Shown: positions 8,259-16,830, counted from the first letter of the stretch. The stretch: DNA of 64,000 nt from Sphingopyxis fribergensis (GCF_000803645.1 NZ_CP009122.1:1278501-1342500), one strand, 5' to 3'. The notes: generated from the letters alone by a model not told the origin. A program made the numbers and translations.

Positions 8259-9026
8259 TCACACTGTGTTGGCATGGCCCCACTGATATTCGACCTTGCC
8301 CTCAAGCCGCCGCACAGCAACCCAGTCGCCCCCCGCGAGCCTGTCGTCCTCGATGAGCATAGCCACCGCGCCCGCAATATCCTCCGGAATGCACGCCTCG
8401 TTGTTCGCGAGAACGGTCTTCATCCACTCGGATTTGCCGCCCGTACCCGTCGTGTCGAGGATCGGCGTGTCGACCAACCCCGGAAGCATCCCCGCGACGC
8501 GGACATTGCATTCGTCCTTCAATCCGGCGCAGCAGCGCGTGAACATCATCACCGCCGCCTTGGTCGTCGCATACATCGCATCGTAAAACCCGGTGCCGAG
8601 CGCGACGGTCGACACGGTGTTGATGATCACCCCACCACCGCGCTTTTTCATTGCCTGCACCGCGATCTGCGTCGCCGCGACGAGCGAGGTGATGTTGACG
8701 TCGATGATCCAGCGGATGCGCGCGGCATCGACGTCTGGAAATTGCGGCAGGCCCGAAACGACGCCGGCATTATTGTGCAATATGTCGACGTCGCCATGCG
8801 CCTGAAACCAAGCCTCGGTCGCGGGAATGTCCGACAGATCCGGCGTGTGGACGCTCGCCCGTGCGCCCGCAGCCGCTACCAGCCGCGCCGTCTCGGCGAG
8901 CCCCGCTTCGTTGACGTCGACCAGCGCGATCTCGGCTGCGCCGCGGCTCGCCAGCATCACCGCGGTTGCGCGGCCGATGCCGCCCGCCGCGCCCGTCACA
9001 ATGGCGGTTTTGCCGTTGATATCCAT
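8259..9026 (-). CDS. Short-chain dehydrogenase/reductase (SDR 1)
   Basis: The 255-residue protein is a classical SDR. The NAD(P)-binding TGAAGGIG is at residues 11-18, NNAG near 86, a catalytic Ser follows the MKKRGGG loop, and the YATTK (YxxxK) pair lies about 15 residues later. The acidic VDV after strand 2 suggests preference for NAD. The start is the ATG with the GGGAGAG Shine-Dalgarno; longer reading frames extend into the MFS gene's leader and are artefacts. It is divergent from the MFS operon around the operator at 9079. It should oxidise or reduce a hydroxyl/keto group of an island intermediate, for example the beta-oxidation step, but this is inferred. Confidence 0.92.
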   Translation of the reverse strand: MDINGKTAIVTGAAGGIGRATAVMLASRGAAEIALVDVNEAGLAETARLVAAAGARASVHTPDLSDIPATEAWFQAHGDVDILHNNAGVVSGLPQFPDVDAARIRWIIDVNITSLVAATQIAVQAMKKRGGGVIINTVSTVALGTGFYDAMYATTKAAVMMFTRCCAGLKDECNVRVAGMLPGLVDTPILDTTGTGGKSEWMKTVLANNEACIPEDIAGAVAMLIEDDRLAGGDWVAVRRLEGKVEYQWGHANTV

Positions 9027-9066
9027 CTCTTCTCTCCCGTCGATCTTGTCGTTACCGTAAAGCACA

Positions 9067-9095
9067 TTGACAGATAAACTTAAATATCTAAGTAT
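9067..9095 (+). promoter_or_regulatory. Promoter with overlapping operator, copy C
   Basis: A -35-like TTGACA (9067-9072) is followed after 17 bp by AAGTAT (9090-9095). The near-palindrome CTTAAATATCTAAG (9079-9092) with the extended half CTAAGTAT fills the spacer. An operator between -35 and -10 is typical of repressor control. It would serve the MFS operon and possibly the divergent SDR 1. Confidence 0.6.
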
Positions 9096-9134
9096 TTTTC
9101 GCACGAGAAGACTCGCGCATATCCGGGGAGAGTT

Positions 9135-10430
9135 ATGACAGACGCCACCGCCCTCAATGGAGGCGCCGCCGCGTCCGACAGCGGCCTTTCGCTGCGTCGC
9201 AACGCCGCGCTCGTGATGCTGTTCGTGGTCGGCACGATCAACTTCGTCGACCGCCAACTGCTCTCGGTGCTGGTCGAACCGATCCGCGCCGAGATGGATT
9301 TCAGCGACACCCAGTTCGGCCTGCTCACCGGCCTCGCCTTCGCGCTCTTCTATGCCGCGATGGGGGTTCCCGTCGCGATGGTCGCCGACCGTTGGAACCG
9401 CGTCAAGCTGATCGGCATCGCGTGCGTGGTGTGGAGCGGATTCACCGCGGCGTGCGGCTTTGCATCGAATTTCTGGCAGCTTGCGCTGATGCGTTTCGGC
9501 GTCGGTGCAGGGGAGGCTGGCGGCACCGCCCCGTCGTTGTCGGTCATCGCCGATTATTATCCGCCGGCGCAGCGTCCGCTCGCGATCGGCATCTTCACCT
9601 GCAACGGCCCCTTTGGCGTCTTCGTTGGCGCGGCGTTCGGCGCGTGGGCGGCGGCGAACATCGGCTGGCGCAACGCGTTCGTCGTGATCGGCATCGTCGG
9701 CATTTTGGTTGCGCCCCTGCTGATCTGGCTGGTGCGCGAACCCGCGCGCGGGGCGATGGATACGCACAAGCCCGCCGACGAGGCGCTGCCCTTCAGCCAG
9801 AGCCTCGCGATGTTCATCCGCCGTCCGTCACTCCGCATGGTGATGATCGGCAGCGGGCTCGCCGCCTTCGTCAGCTATGGGATGCTCAACTGGATCCCCG
9901 CCTTCCTGATGCGCACGCAGAAGATGCCATTGGAAGCGATGGCGACCTGGTTCGCGCCCGCTGCGGGCATCACATTCGGCATTGGCATTCTCGGCGGCGG
10001 CTGGCTCGTCAGCCACCGCGCCAAGACGTCGGCGCGCGCTTATGGCACGATCCCTGCTCTCGCAACCGCGCTGCTGATCCCGACCTTCATCGCGGCATTG
10101 CTCGTCGACACGTGGCAGCTGTCGCTCGCGCTGATGCTCGTGCCGATGGCGGCTTGCACCGCCTATGTCGCGCCCGCCCTGGCGCTGGTGCAGAACCTCA
10201 CCCCACCGCGCAGCCGCGCGACCGCCGCCGCGGTGCTGATGCTGATGTTCAATATCATCGGCCTCGGCCTTGGCCCATTGTTCGCGGGGATCGTCAGTGA
10301 CGCTCTGAAAGATACGCATGGCGTCGACAGCCTGCGCTGGGCGCTGATGGCGCTGATGCCCTTCGCTGCCGCCGCGGGGATCGCCCAATATGCGATGACG
10401 CGACACCTCGAAAAGGACTTCGCCGAATGA
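9135..10430 (+). CDS. MFS transporter (spinster-like/organic acid transporter)
   Basis: The 431-residue protein has about 12 hydrophobic segments. The first contains NFVDRQLLSVLVEPI, and the motif-A-like loop after helix 2 reads VADRWNRVKLIG, both typical of the Spns/ACS-related MFS group common in sphingomonad degradation clusters. It begins an operon of at least five genes; its TGA overlaps the ATG of SDR 2. It probably moves the substrate or an acidic intermediate across the inner membrane, complementing the outer-membrane receptor at 4705. Import is more likely than efflux from context, but the sequence does not decide this. Confidence 0.92.
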   Translation: MTDATALNGGAAASDSGLSLRRNAALVMLFVVGTINFVDRQLLSVLVEPIRAEMDFSDTQFGLLTGLAFALFYAAMGVPVAMVADRWNRVKLIGIACVVWSGFTAACGFASNFWQLALMRFGVGAGEAGGTAPSLSVIADYYPPAQRPLAIGIFTCNGPFGVFVGAAFGAWAAANIGWRNAFVVIGIVGILVAPLLIWLVREPARGAMDTHKPADEALPFSQSLAMFIRRPSLRMVMIGSGLAAFVSYGMLNWIPAFLMRTQKMPLEAMATWFAPAAGITFGIGILGGGWLVSHRAKTSARAYGTIPALATALLIPTFIAALLVDTWQLSLALMLVPMAACTAYVAPALALVQNLTPPRSRATAAAVLMLMFNIIGLGLGPLFAGIVSDALKDTHGVDSLRWALMALMPFAAAAGIAQYAMTRHLEKDFAE

Positions 10431-11314
10431 CCGACGTCGCAGGCAAAACCGCCTTCATCACCGGCGGCGCGAGCGGGCTCGGGCTCGCAACCGCCAAAGC
10501 GCTCGCCGCGAAGGGGGCATCGGTGATCCTCGCCGATATCGACGCAGTGGGCGCCGAAAATGCAGCGGCGGGGCTGCGAAGCGACGGCGCGAACGCGCTT
10601 GGCCTCCAACTCGACGTGACGAGCGAAGACAGCTGGGCCGACGCGGGCGCCAAGGCGCGCGAATTCGGCCCGGTGCGCATCCTGTTCAGCAACGCGGGCG
10701 TCGGCGGCGGATCGGGGCCGTTCGAGCAATATGACACCGACGTCTGGCGCTGGAACTACGCCGTCAACGCGCATGCGCAACTTTATGCCTGCCGCACCTT
10801 CCTCGGCGACATGAAGGCGAGCGGCGAGCCGAGTCACCTCGTCATCACCTCGTCGATGGTCGCGATCGTGCCGCCGCCGATTTCGGTCGCCTATATCAGC
10901 TCGAAATATGCGACGCTCGGCATTGCGATGGCGCTGCGCAACGAACTGGCCGCAACCTGCGTCGACATATCGGTCCTGATGCCCGGCATGTCGGCGACGC
11001 GGATCGTCGAGACGACGCGCGACCTGCGCCCCGTCGAAAACGAGGTCGGTACGGCGGCGGCGACCAGCCAAGCGATGCAGGGTGTGCTTGCAGGCGGGAT
11101 GGACCCCGCCAAGGTCGGTGCGCATGTCGTCGCCGCGATCGAGGCCGGCGATTACTGGATTTTCACCCACCCTGAATGGAAGGCGATGGCCGAACTGGTG
11201 ACGCAGGATATGCTGTCGTCCTTTGGCCCTTCTGCCGATCCGGATTACCAGGGCGACGATATCGACGGGCTGATCGCCGCCAATGGCGGCCGGATGTTCG
11301 GCGCGAAAAAATAG
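10427..11314 (+). CDS. Short-chain dehydrogenase/reductase (SDR 2)
   Basis: The 295-residue protein is an SDR with TGGASGLG at residues 12-19, an acidic LADID after strand 2, NAG in LFSNAGVGGG, a Ser in ITSSMVA and the catalytic pair in YISSK near residue 160. A long C-terminal extension (HPEWKAMAELVTQDML and beyond) resembles SDRs that act on larger ring or acyl substrates. It overlaps the MFS gene by four bases (ATGA). Likely an NAD-dependent alcohol dehydrogenase of the same pathway as SDR 1. Confidence 0.92.
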   Translation: MTDVAGKTAFITGGASGLGLATAKALAAKGASVILADIDAVGAENAAAGLRSDGANALGLQLDVTSEDSWADAGAKAREFGPVRILFSNAGVGGGSGPFEQYDTDVWRWNYAVNAHAQLYACRTFLGDMKASGEPSHLVITSSMVAIVPPPISVAYISSKYATLGIAMALRNELAATCVDISVLMPGMSATRIVETTRDLRPVENEVGTAAATSQAMQGVLAGGMDPAKVGAHVVAAIEAGDYWIFTHPEWKAMAELVTQDMLSSFGPSADPDYQGDDIDGLIAANGGRMFGAKK

Positions 11315-11323
11315 GAGAGAGAC

Positions 11324-11719
11324 ATGGCTGAGCAGGACGACATCCGCGCAATGGCGCAGCGTTTTTTCGACGCAATCGAGGCGGGCGATATCGAGACGAT
11401 GCAGGGCAGCTTCAACCCCGATGCCGAGATCTGGCACAACACCGACGAGCTGATCGTCACCCCGGCGCAGACCGCGGCGACGCTGACCGGCATGGTCGCG
11501 CGGATCAAGGACCGCGAATATGCCGACCGCCGACTGACCACCTTCCCCGGCGGCTTCGTCCAGCAGCATGTCCTGAAGGGCGTGCGCGTCCATGACGAAG
11601 GCCCGGTCCGTCTGCCCTGCGCGATCATCTGCAAGGTCGCGAACGGCAAGATCACGCGCCTCGACGAATATTTCGACAGCGCGCACGTCGCCGAATTCCG
11701 CAAATTTGCAAACGCCTGA
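11324..11719 (+). CDS. SnoaL-like / NTF2-fold protein 2
   Basis: The 131-residue product has the limonene-epoxide-hydrolase/SnoaL-like layout: IRAMAQRFFDAIEAGDIETMQGSF (first segment), the conserved IWHNTDELIVTPAQ strand and a C-terminal NGKITRLDEYFDSA segment, the usual end of SnoaL polyketide-cyclase-type proteins. It sits nine bases after SDR 2 behind the Shine-Dalgarno GGAGAGA and ten bases before the CMD-like gene. It may be an isomerase, hydratase or epoxide-opening enzyme; Asp and Arg residues of the LEH triad cannot be assigned with confidence. Confidence 0.87.
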   Translation: MAEQDDIRAMAQRFFDAIEAGDIETMQGSFNPDAEIWHNTDELIVTPAQTAATLTGMVARIKDREYADRRLTTFPGGFVQQHVLKGVRVHDEGPVRLPCAIICKVANGKITRLDEYFDSAHVAEFRKFANA

Positions 11720-11729
11720 GGAGCCCATC

Positions 11730-12377
11730 ATGCCCGTCTTGCGCCAGGTTCCCCGCTCGGAAGTCACCGACGAAACCGTCCTCGCCTATTACAACCGCCT
11801 GTTCGGCGACCGTGACCCCGTCGCCGAGCCCGGTACCGCGACCGGCACGCCGGGCGACTGGTGGACGGTGTTCGCACTGTCGCCCGACATCTTCGAACAT
11901 GCAGTCAAGGGTTTCGCCGTATACCGCAACCCGGCGCGCACGATCGACCCGGTGCTGCGCGAGCTTGGCCAGACCCGCGCGGGCTGGGTCAAGGGCAGCC
12001 AATTCGTCTTTTCGCAGCATTGCAAGTCGCTCCGCGGCCTCGGCGTCAGCGAAGAGAAGATCGCCGCCATTGCGCACTGGCAGGTCGCCGACTGCTATGA
12101 CGAGCAGGAACGCACGGTGCTCGCCTATGCCGACTGCCTCGCGCAGGCGGGCGGGCGCGTCCCGCTGGAGGTGTTCGACAAACTCAAGACCTTTTGGAAC
12201 GACGAGCAGATTTTCGAATTCACCTACATCACCTGCCTGTACGATATGCACGCGGTGATCACCCGCGCGCTGCGCATGGAATATGACGCGCGCGAAGACC
12301 CGATCGTCGAGATCGCCGCGCCCGAAGGCTTTAGCGCTGCCGACTTTCTCAGCGCCCCGCGTCCAGCGGGCGGATGA
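11730..12377 (+). CDS. Carboxymuconolactone decarboxylase (CMD/AhpD-fold) family protein
   Basis: The 215-residue protein has the CMD helical pattern around WVKGSQFVFSQHCKSLRGLGVSEEKI and a second helix FEFTYITCLYDMHAV. The AhpD-type CxxC is absent, because only a single Cys is present in QHCKS, so peroxidase activity is unlikely and a CMD-like decarboxylase or binding role is favoured. The ATG at 11730 follows GAGGAG and removes an artefactual extension through the preceding gene. It overlaps the SMP-30 gene by four bases (ATGA). Proximity to a lactonase suggests lactone handling, as in the protocatechuate pathway, but the substrate differs and is unknown. Confidence 0.87.
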   Translation: MPVLRQVPRSEVTDETVLAYYNRLFGDRDPVAEPGTATGTPGDWWTVFALSPDIFEHAVKGFAVYRNPARTIDPVLRELGQTRAGWVKGSQFVFSQHCKSLRGLGVSEEKIAAIAHWQVADCYDEQERTVLAYADCLAQAGGRVPLEVFDKLKTFWNDEQIFEFTYITCLYDMHAVITRALRMEYDAREDPIVEIAAPEGFSAADFLSAPRPAGG

Positions 12378-13288
12378 GCGTTTACGGCGTCCCCGAGGTC
12401 GTCGCGACGGGCCTTCGTTTCCCCGAAGGTCCCGTGCCGATGCCCGACGGGTCGGTACTGCTGGTCGAGATCGCGCGTGGCACGCTGACGCGCGTCGCGC
12501 TCGACGGCAGCCTGTCGGTGGTCGCCGAACTTGGCGGCGGACCAAATGGCCTCGCAATCGACCCCGATGGCGCGGCCTATGTCTGCAACAATGGCGGGTT
12601 CGAGTGGATCGAGGCGGGCAGCTTGCTGTTTCCCGGCCACGCCGCGCATGCCGGGGCGTGCGGGTCGATCCAGCGCGTCGACCTCACTACCGGCGCGGTG
12701 ACGACACTCTACGACAGCTTCGAGGGTGAGCGGCTCAAGGGGCCGAACGACATTGTCTTCGACGCCGCCGGCGGCTTCTGGTTCACCGACCACGGGCAGG
12801 TGCGCGACACCGGCCGCGATCATGGTGCCATCTATTATGCGGCGGCCGACGGATCGAAGATCAGCCGCCAACGCGCCGACATGATGGGGCCGAACGGGAT
12901 CGGCCTGTCGCCCGATGGCGCGACGCTCTATGTCAGCGAGACGATGACGGCGCGCGTCTGGGCGATGGATGTGGTTGCGCCGGGCGAGCTGGCGCCGCCG
13001 CCGCCGTGGGCGCCCGGCCGCTTCGTCGGCACCCCGCCCGCCTTTCGCCTGCTCGACAGCATGGCCATCGAGGAGAGCGGACGCATCTGCGTCGGCACGA
13101 TGGTCGAGGGCGGGATTACGATTTTCGACCCCGATGGCGGCGGTTCGGAGTTCGTGCCACTGCCGGATGTCGGGATCACGAACATCGCCTTCGGCGGCGC
13201 CGATCGGCGCGATGCGTATATCACCGCATCGACCACCGGGACGCTATACCGCGTGCGCTGGCCGCGGCGCGGAACGAAGTCGCATTAA
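12374..13288 (+). CDS. SMP-30/gluconolactonase-like beta-propeller hydrolase
   Basis: The 304-residue protein shows the six-bladed propeller signatures of the SMP-30/gluconolactonase/LRE-like family: LRFPEGPVPMPDGSVLL with the metal-ligand Glu in FPEGP, GGGPNGLAID with the conserved Asn, GPNDIVFDAAGGFWFTD and GPNGIGLSPDG. These provide the usual Ca/Zn-binding Glu, Asn and Asp residues. No signal peptide is present, so it works in the cytosol. Members hydrolyse lactones or related cyclic esters. It ends the MFS-SDR-SnoaL-CMD-SMP30 operon. Confidence 0.9.
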   Translation: MSVYGVPEVVATGLRFPEGPVPMPDGSVLLVEIARGTLTRVALDGSLSVVAELGGGPNGLAIDPDGAAYVCNNGGFEWIEAGSLLFPGHAAHAGACGSIQRVDLTTGAVTTLYDSFEGERLKGPNDIVFDAAGGFWFTDHGQVRDTGRDHGAIYYAAADGSKISRQRADMMGPNGIGLSPDGATLYVSETMTARVWAMDVVAPGELAPPPPWAPGRFVGTPPAFRLLDSMAIEESGRICVGTMVEGGITIFDPDGGGSEFVPLPDVGITNIAFGGADRRDAYITASTTGTLYRVRWPRRGTKSH

Positions 13289-13306
13289 CTGTCAACTTAA
13301 TTGACG

Positions 13307-13327
13307 ATTAGAGCATTTGATGCTAGA
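13307..13327. promoter_or_regulatory. Inverted repeat upstream of GST 3
   Basis: The perfect repeat AGCAT-TTG-ATGCT lies within ATTAGAGCATTTGATGCTAG, 25 bp before the GST 3 start and just after an AT-rich stretch with TTGACG. Its outer TTAGA and CTAG ends echo the island motif, but the spacing differs, so membership is uncertain. Confidence 0.35.
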
Positions 13328-13351
13328 AAAGACTCAAGGAAGAGGATGGGC

Positions 13352-13969
13352 ATGAAATTTTATAACTCCATCGGCCCCAATCCGCGCGTCGTGACGATGT
13401 TCATGGCCGAAAAGGGTATCGAGATCCCCAAGGTCACAATCGACCTGCGCGGCGGCGAGAACCGGCGTGCCCCCTATTGCACCGACGTCAATCCGTCGGG
13501 TCAGACGCCGGCACTCGAACTCGACGATGGCAGTTTCCTTTGTGAGATCACCGCAATCTGCGAATATCTGGAAGAACGCTTCCCCGAACCGCCGCTCATC
13601 GGCACGACCGCCGAAGAACGGGCGAACACGCGCATGTGGACGCGCCGCGTCGACATCAAGATCTGCGAGCCGCTGACCAATGGATTTCGCTATTCCGACG
13701 GCCTGCCTTTGTTCGAGCCGCGGATGCGTTGCCTGCCCGAAGCCGCGGCGGGTCTGAAGGCGGTCGCGCAGGACGGCGTCCGCTGGCTCGACCCGCTGAT
13801 CGCGGACCGCGACTATATCGCCGGCGACACATTGTCGCTCGCCGACCTGCTGCTCTTCGCATTCCTCGATTTCGGCGTGTCGGTCGGTCAACCGATCGAC
13901 CCCGAGAACATCAATGTCGCGCGCTGGTACGAGCGGATGAAAAGTCGCCCCAGCGCCAATGTAAACTGA
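13352..13969 (+). CDS. Glutathione S-transferase (GST 3)
   Basis: The 205-residue protein begins MKFYNSIGPNPRVVTMFMAEK and contains GQTPALELDDG, the cis-Pro and glutathione gamma-Glu-binding strand, then EITAICEYLEERFPEP. Its active-site loop (SIGPNP) differs from the TPNG loop of GSTs 1, 2 and 4, so it is a different subclass and not a recent copy. The ATG at 13352 is chosen over one at 13346 because AGGAAGAGG then has a six-base spacing. It is followed after 18 bases by the VOC gene. The pairing of a GST with a glyoxalase-fold protein suggests a glutathione-dependent isomerisation or cleavage. Confidence 0.9.
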   Translation: MKFYNSIGPNPRVVTMFMAEKGIEIPKVTIDLRGGENRRAPYCTDVNPSGQTPALELDDGSFLCEITAICEYLEERFPEPPLIGTTAEERANTRMWTRRVDIKICEPLTNGFRYSDGLPLFEPRMRCLPEAAAGLKAVAQDGVRWLDPLIADRDYIAGDTLSLADLLLFAFLDFGVSVGQPIDPENINVARWYERMKSRPSANVN

Positions 13970-13987
13970 ACCACAAGGAGATGGATC

Positions 13988-14581
13988 ATGGCTGTAGCGA
14001 ATAGCGAATTCGAATTTTGCGGGGTCAATCACCTCGCGCTCGTGTGCAAGGATATGGCGAAAACGGTCGAATTCTATCGCGACACGCTCGGCATGCCGCT
14101 CACCAAGACGATCGACCTGCCCGGCGGCCGCGGCCAGCATTTCTTCTTCGATATCGGCAATGGCGACAGCCTCGCCTTCTTCTGGTTCCCCGAAGCGCCC
14201 GAAGCGGTTCCCGGCATCTCGGCCCCCGCGGCGCTGCCGACGCAGGGCAGCTTTGTTTCAGCGCACGGGTCGATGAACCATATCGCGATCAACGTTCGCG
14301 CCGACAAGTTCGACGATTATTACCAGCGCCTGGTCGACAAGGGAATCAACGTCAGCAAGGTGCTGAACCACGACGACAGCCCGATGCAGTCTACCGACGA
14401 ACTGCACCCCGGCGTATTTGTGCGCTCAGTCTATTTCTTCGACCCCGACGGCGTCTGCCTCGAATTTGCGGCGTGGACGAAAGAATTCGACGAAAGCGAT
14501 GTGGCGCACGACCCGGTGCAGGCCGACGGCACCAAGCGCGAAGGCCTCATCACCGGCCGGACGCCGGTCCCCGCCGAATAG
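13988..14581 (+). CDS. VOC/glyoxalase-fold protein
   Basis: The 197-residue protein has two beta-alpha-beta-beta-beta units. The first begins VNHLALVCKDMAKTVEFYRDTLGM and the second MNHIAINVRADKFDDYYQRL. Metal ligands of the vicinal-oxygen-chelate fold are visible: His in NHLAL, His in NHIAI and Glu in VCLEFAAW. Activities in this superfamily include glyoxalase, epimerase, ring-cleaving dioxygenase and glutathione transferase; the length is too short for a typical two-domain extradiol dioxygenase. It has a good AAGGAG ribosome site and is followed by an intrinsic terminator. Confidence 0.87.
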   Translation: MAVANSEFEFCGVNHLALVCKDMAKTVEFYRDTLGMPLTKTIDLPGGRGQHFFFDIGNGDSLAFFWFPEAPEAVPGISAPAALPTQGSFVSAHGSMNHIAINVRADKFDDYYQRLVDKGINVSKVLNHDDSPMQSTDELHPGVFVRSVYFFDPDGVCLEFAAWTKEFDESDVAHDPVQADGTKREGLITGRTPVPAE

Positions 14582-14618
14582 GCATTCCCAAGATATTACC
14601 CATTGGGAACTCCTCCTG

Positions 14619-14646
14619 GACCCGGCCTTTGGCCGGGTTCTTTTTT
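14619..14646 (+). terminator. Intrinsic terminator after VOC gene
   Basis: The stem ACCCGGCC-TTT-GGCCGGGT is followed by TTCTTTTTT, a textbook Rho-independent terminator 38 bases beyond the VOC stop codon. It closes the GST 3-VOC transcription unit, and probably everything read rightwards from 9135. Confidence 0.9.
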
Positions 14647-14695
14647 GGCGGAGTTCGAAATGTCCGCTGACGATCAGAAGCGGACCTCTCAATCA

Positions 14696-14770
14696 TCGTC
14701 ACCCCGGACTTGATCCGGGGTCCATGACTTCGGCGCCGCCGTGGATCCCGGATCAAGTCCGGGATGACGA
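14696..14770. repeat. 75-bp inverted-repeat element (CCCGGACTTGATCCGGG type)
   Basis: The left arm TCGTCACCCCGGACTTGATC and the right arm GATCAAGTCCGGGATGACGA are reverse complements with few mismatches. Each arm contains a GGACTTGATCC half palindrome. The TCGTCA...TGACGA border is the same as in the element at 3222, with a different interior. It lies between convergent genes. Confidence 0.75.
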
Positions 14771-14838
14771 AAGAGGGGGAGCGAATGGCAGCTCTCCACC
14801 CCAAAGCCGCCAATCGCTTGCCGGCTTCGGCGACCGTC

Positions 14839-15543
14839 TCAGCGCTTCACATGCTGGCGGTCGCCCCACAGGATCGCGCGATGCTCATCGGTGAAGCCGG
14901 TGAGCCCGCCCTCGATCGTCTCGGCGCGCGCGACGCCGACCTTCATGCCCTCAGCGACAGCGGGGCGTTCGAGCATCGCGGCGCCCCAGCGATCGACATT
15001 CGGGAAACGCCCCGCCTTTTCGATCAGCTGACGGCGCAAATAGGGCAGGGTCGCCATGTCGGCGATACTATAGTCGCCGCCCGCGAGCCATTCGGCCTCG
15101 CCCAAACGCTTGTCGATCACCATCATCAGCCGGTCGACCTCGCGGCTGTAGCGCTCAATGGCGTATTCGTGCCGGTCCTTGGCATAGTGGGTGAAATGCG
15201 CTTCCTGCCCGAACATCGGGCCGACGCCCGACACCTGGAACATCAACCATTGCCAGCAGATCGCGCGCCCTAATGGATCGCTCGGCACGAAGAGCCCGGT
15301 CTTCTCGGCAAGATAGAGCAGGATCGCGCCGGTTTCCCAAAGCACGAACCGCTCCCCGTCCGGCCCTTCATCATCGACGATCACCGGGGTCTTGTTGTTC
15401 GGGTTGAGCGCGAGGAACGCGGGCGTCAGCTGATCGCCCGCGAGGATGTCGATATAGTCGAGCCGCCATTCGAGACCCATTTCGAGCAGCGCAATCGCAA
15501 TCTTGCGCGCGTTGGGGGTGGGGCCGCCATAAAGGGTAATCAT
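14839..15543 (-). CDS. Glutathione S-transferase, YfcG/YghU-like (GST 4)
   Basis: The 234-residue protein begins MITLYGGPTPNARKIAIALLE; the TPN loop again marks the YfcG-like class. KTPVIVDDEG and ETGAILLYLAEKTG complete the glutathione site. The C-terminal segment GVGPMFGQEAHFTHYAKD is homologous to those in GSTs 1 and 2. It lies four bases after the CaiB-type transferase stop and should be read with it. Three related copies in 12 kb imply specialisation of the GSTs to successive or similar steps. Confidence 0.92.
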   Translation of the reverse strand: MITLYGGPTPNARKIAIALLEMGLEWRLDYIDILAGDQLTPAFLALNPNNKTPVIVDDEGPDGERFVLWETGAILLYLAEKTGLFVPSDPLGRAICWQWLMFQVSGVGPMFGQEAHFTHYAKDRHEYAIERYSREVDRLMMVIDKRLGEAEWLAGGDYSIADMATLPYLRRQLIEKAGRFPNVDRWGAAMLERPAVAEGMKVGVARAETIEGGLTGFTDEHRAILWGDRQHVKR

Positions 15544-15547
15544 CGGA

Positions 15548-16711
15548 TCAGGCCTCCCGTCCGAGCCAGCGTTTCAGAACGTCGGCGCTATCCTGCCCGA
15601 CCGACAGCGGGGCAGGGCGGCGCACGCTGCCCGGCGTCGCCGACATTTTCGGGAACACGCCCTGCATTGTGACCTCGCCGAATTCCTCGTCGGCCACGGT
15701 CACCAGCGCGTCGCGCGCGGCGAAATGCGGGTCAGCCAGCATGTCCTCGGCGTCAAAGACGCGGCCCGCGGGGACGCCCGCCTCGACCATCTTCGCTTCG
15801 AGTTCGGCGATCGTCAGCGTCGCCGTCCATTCGCCGATCAGCGCGTCGAGCTCCTCCTGCCGCACCCCGCGCGCGCGGTGCGTGGCATAGCGTTCGTCGC
15901 TCGCGAGTTCGGGTCGCCCCATCGCCGCGGCAAGACGCGCGAAGACGCCATCCTGGTTGGCGCCGATCAGATATTCGCCATCCTTGCACGGATAGACATT
16001 CGACGGCGCAATGCCGGGCAGCGTCGACCCCGTGCGCCGACGCTTCACGCCGCTCGCCGAATAGTCCGATACGGTCGATTCCATCACCTGGAGCACCGCT
16101 TCATAGAGCGCGGAATCGACGATCTGGCCTTCGCCGGTCTTGCTGCGGTGATGGAGGGCGGCGAGCGCGCCCATGCAGCCGTATGTCGCGGCGAGCGTGT
16201 CGCCGATCGACACCCCCATGCGCGCGGGCGGCAGGTCGGGATAGCCGACGATGCCGCGCCAGCCGCCCATCGCCTCGCCGATGCCGCCAAAGCCCGCACG
16301 CGCCGAATAGGGGCCGGTCTGTCCATAACCCGACACGCGCACGACGATCAGCCCGGGGTTTGTCTTGCGCAGTTCGGCCGGATCGAGGTTCCATTTCTCG
16401 AGCGTTCCGGGGCGGAAATTCTCGATCAATATATCGGCCTTGGCGATCAGCTCGCGCGCGAGTTGCTGGCCCTCCGCAGAACGCAAATCGGCTGCGACCG
16501 AATATTTGTTGCGCGCGATCACGCGCCACCAGCTCGGCTTGTCGCCCTGGCCCCAGTTGCGCATTTGATCCCCGGTCACCGGCGGCTCGAGCTTGACGAT
16601 CTCGGCCCCCATGTCGCCGAGGAGCTGGCCGCAAAAGGGGCCCGCGATCAGCTGCCCCATCTCGACGACCCTGATGCCCTCCAGCGCGCCTCCGCTGCCC
16701 GTCTCGCTCAT
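15548..16711 (-). CDS. CaiB/BaiF family III CoA-transferase
   Basis: The 387-residue protein has the family III fold. The N-terminal RVVEMGQLIAGPFCGQLLGDMGAEIVKLE is the standard CoA-binding start and ENFRPG near residue 98 is conserved. D171 in GVSIGDTL aligns with the catalytic aspartate (D169 of formyl-CoA transferase) that carries the acyl-anhydride intermediate. It transfers CoA between an acyl-CoA donor and an acid, or acts as a racemase of the same fold. It heads a minus-strand operon with GST 4 and is divergent from the HMG-CoA-lyase-like gene across the operator at 16773. It would provide an ATP-free activation of a pathway acid. Confidence 0.93.
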   Translation of the reverse strand: MSETGSGGALEGIRVVEMGQLIAGPFCGQLLGDMGAEIVKLEPPVTGDQMRNWGQGDKPSWWRVIARNKYSVAADLRSAEGQQLARELIAKADILIENFRPGTLEKWNLDPAELRKTNPGLIVVRVSGYGQTGPYSARAGFGGIGEAMGGWRGIVGYPDLPPARMGVSIGDTLAATYGCMGALAALHHRSKTGEGQIVDSALYEAVLQVMESTVSDYSASGVKRRRTGSTLPGIAPSNVYPCKDGEYLIGANQDGVFARLAAAMGRPELASDERYATHRARGVRQEELDALIGEWTATLTIAELEAKMVEAGVPAGRVFDAEDMLADPHFAARDALVTVADEEFGEVTMQGVFPKMSATPGSVRRPAPLSVGQDSADVLKRWLGREA

Positions 16712-16772
16712 ATCATTCCTTTCGCGGCCGACTCTGCTAGAGACGGCCTGCCTCGCCCATGGCCTTTGTATA

Positions 16773-16789
16773 CTTAGAATGCTATGTAA
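16773..16789. promoter_or_regulatory. Putative operator, copy D of island-wide motif
   Basis: CTTAGAATGCTATGTAA is preceded by GTATA, giving the extended half-site ATACTTAG, and lies between the divergent CaiB and HMG-CoA-lyase-like genes. It is the closest match to copy A (14 of 17 bases). The surrounding 50 bp is AT-rich, as for a promoter. Confidence 0.65.
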
Positions 16790-16830
16790 TTTTCAACCTG
16801 CTAAATGACTCGCGATAATCGGGACGCAAG

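Noticed and set aside
11730..12377. AhpD peroxidase identity for the CMD-like protein
   Set aside because: The CxxC pair is missing, unlike the protein at 48075 where it is present.
13988..14581. Extradiol ring-cleaving dioxygenase
   Set aside because: The 197-residue length fits a single VOC unit pair; the second domain pair of typical extradiol enzymes is missing.
3349..15543. Lignin beta-etherase (LigE/LigF/LigG) identity for the GSTs
   Set aside because: Three of the four have the TPN(G) loop of the YfcG class, which LigE/LigF do not have, and the fourth shows no specific Lig signature.
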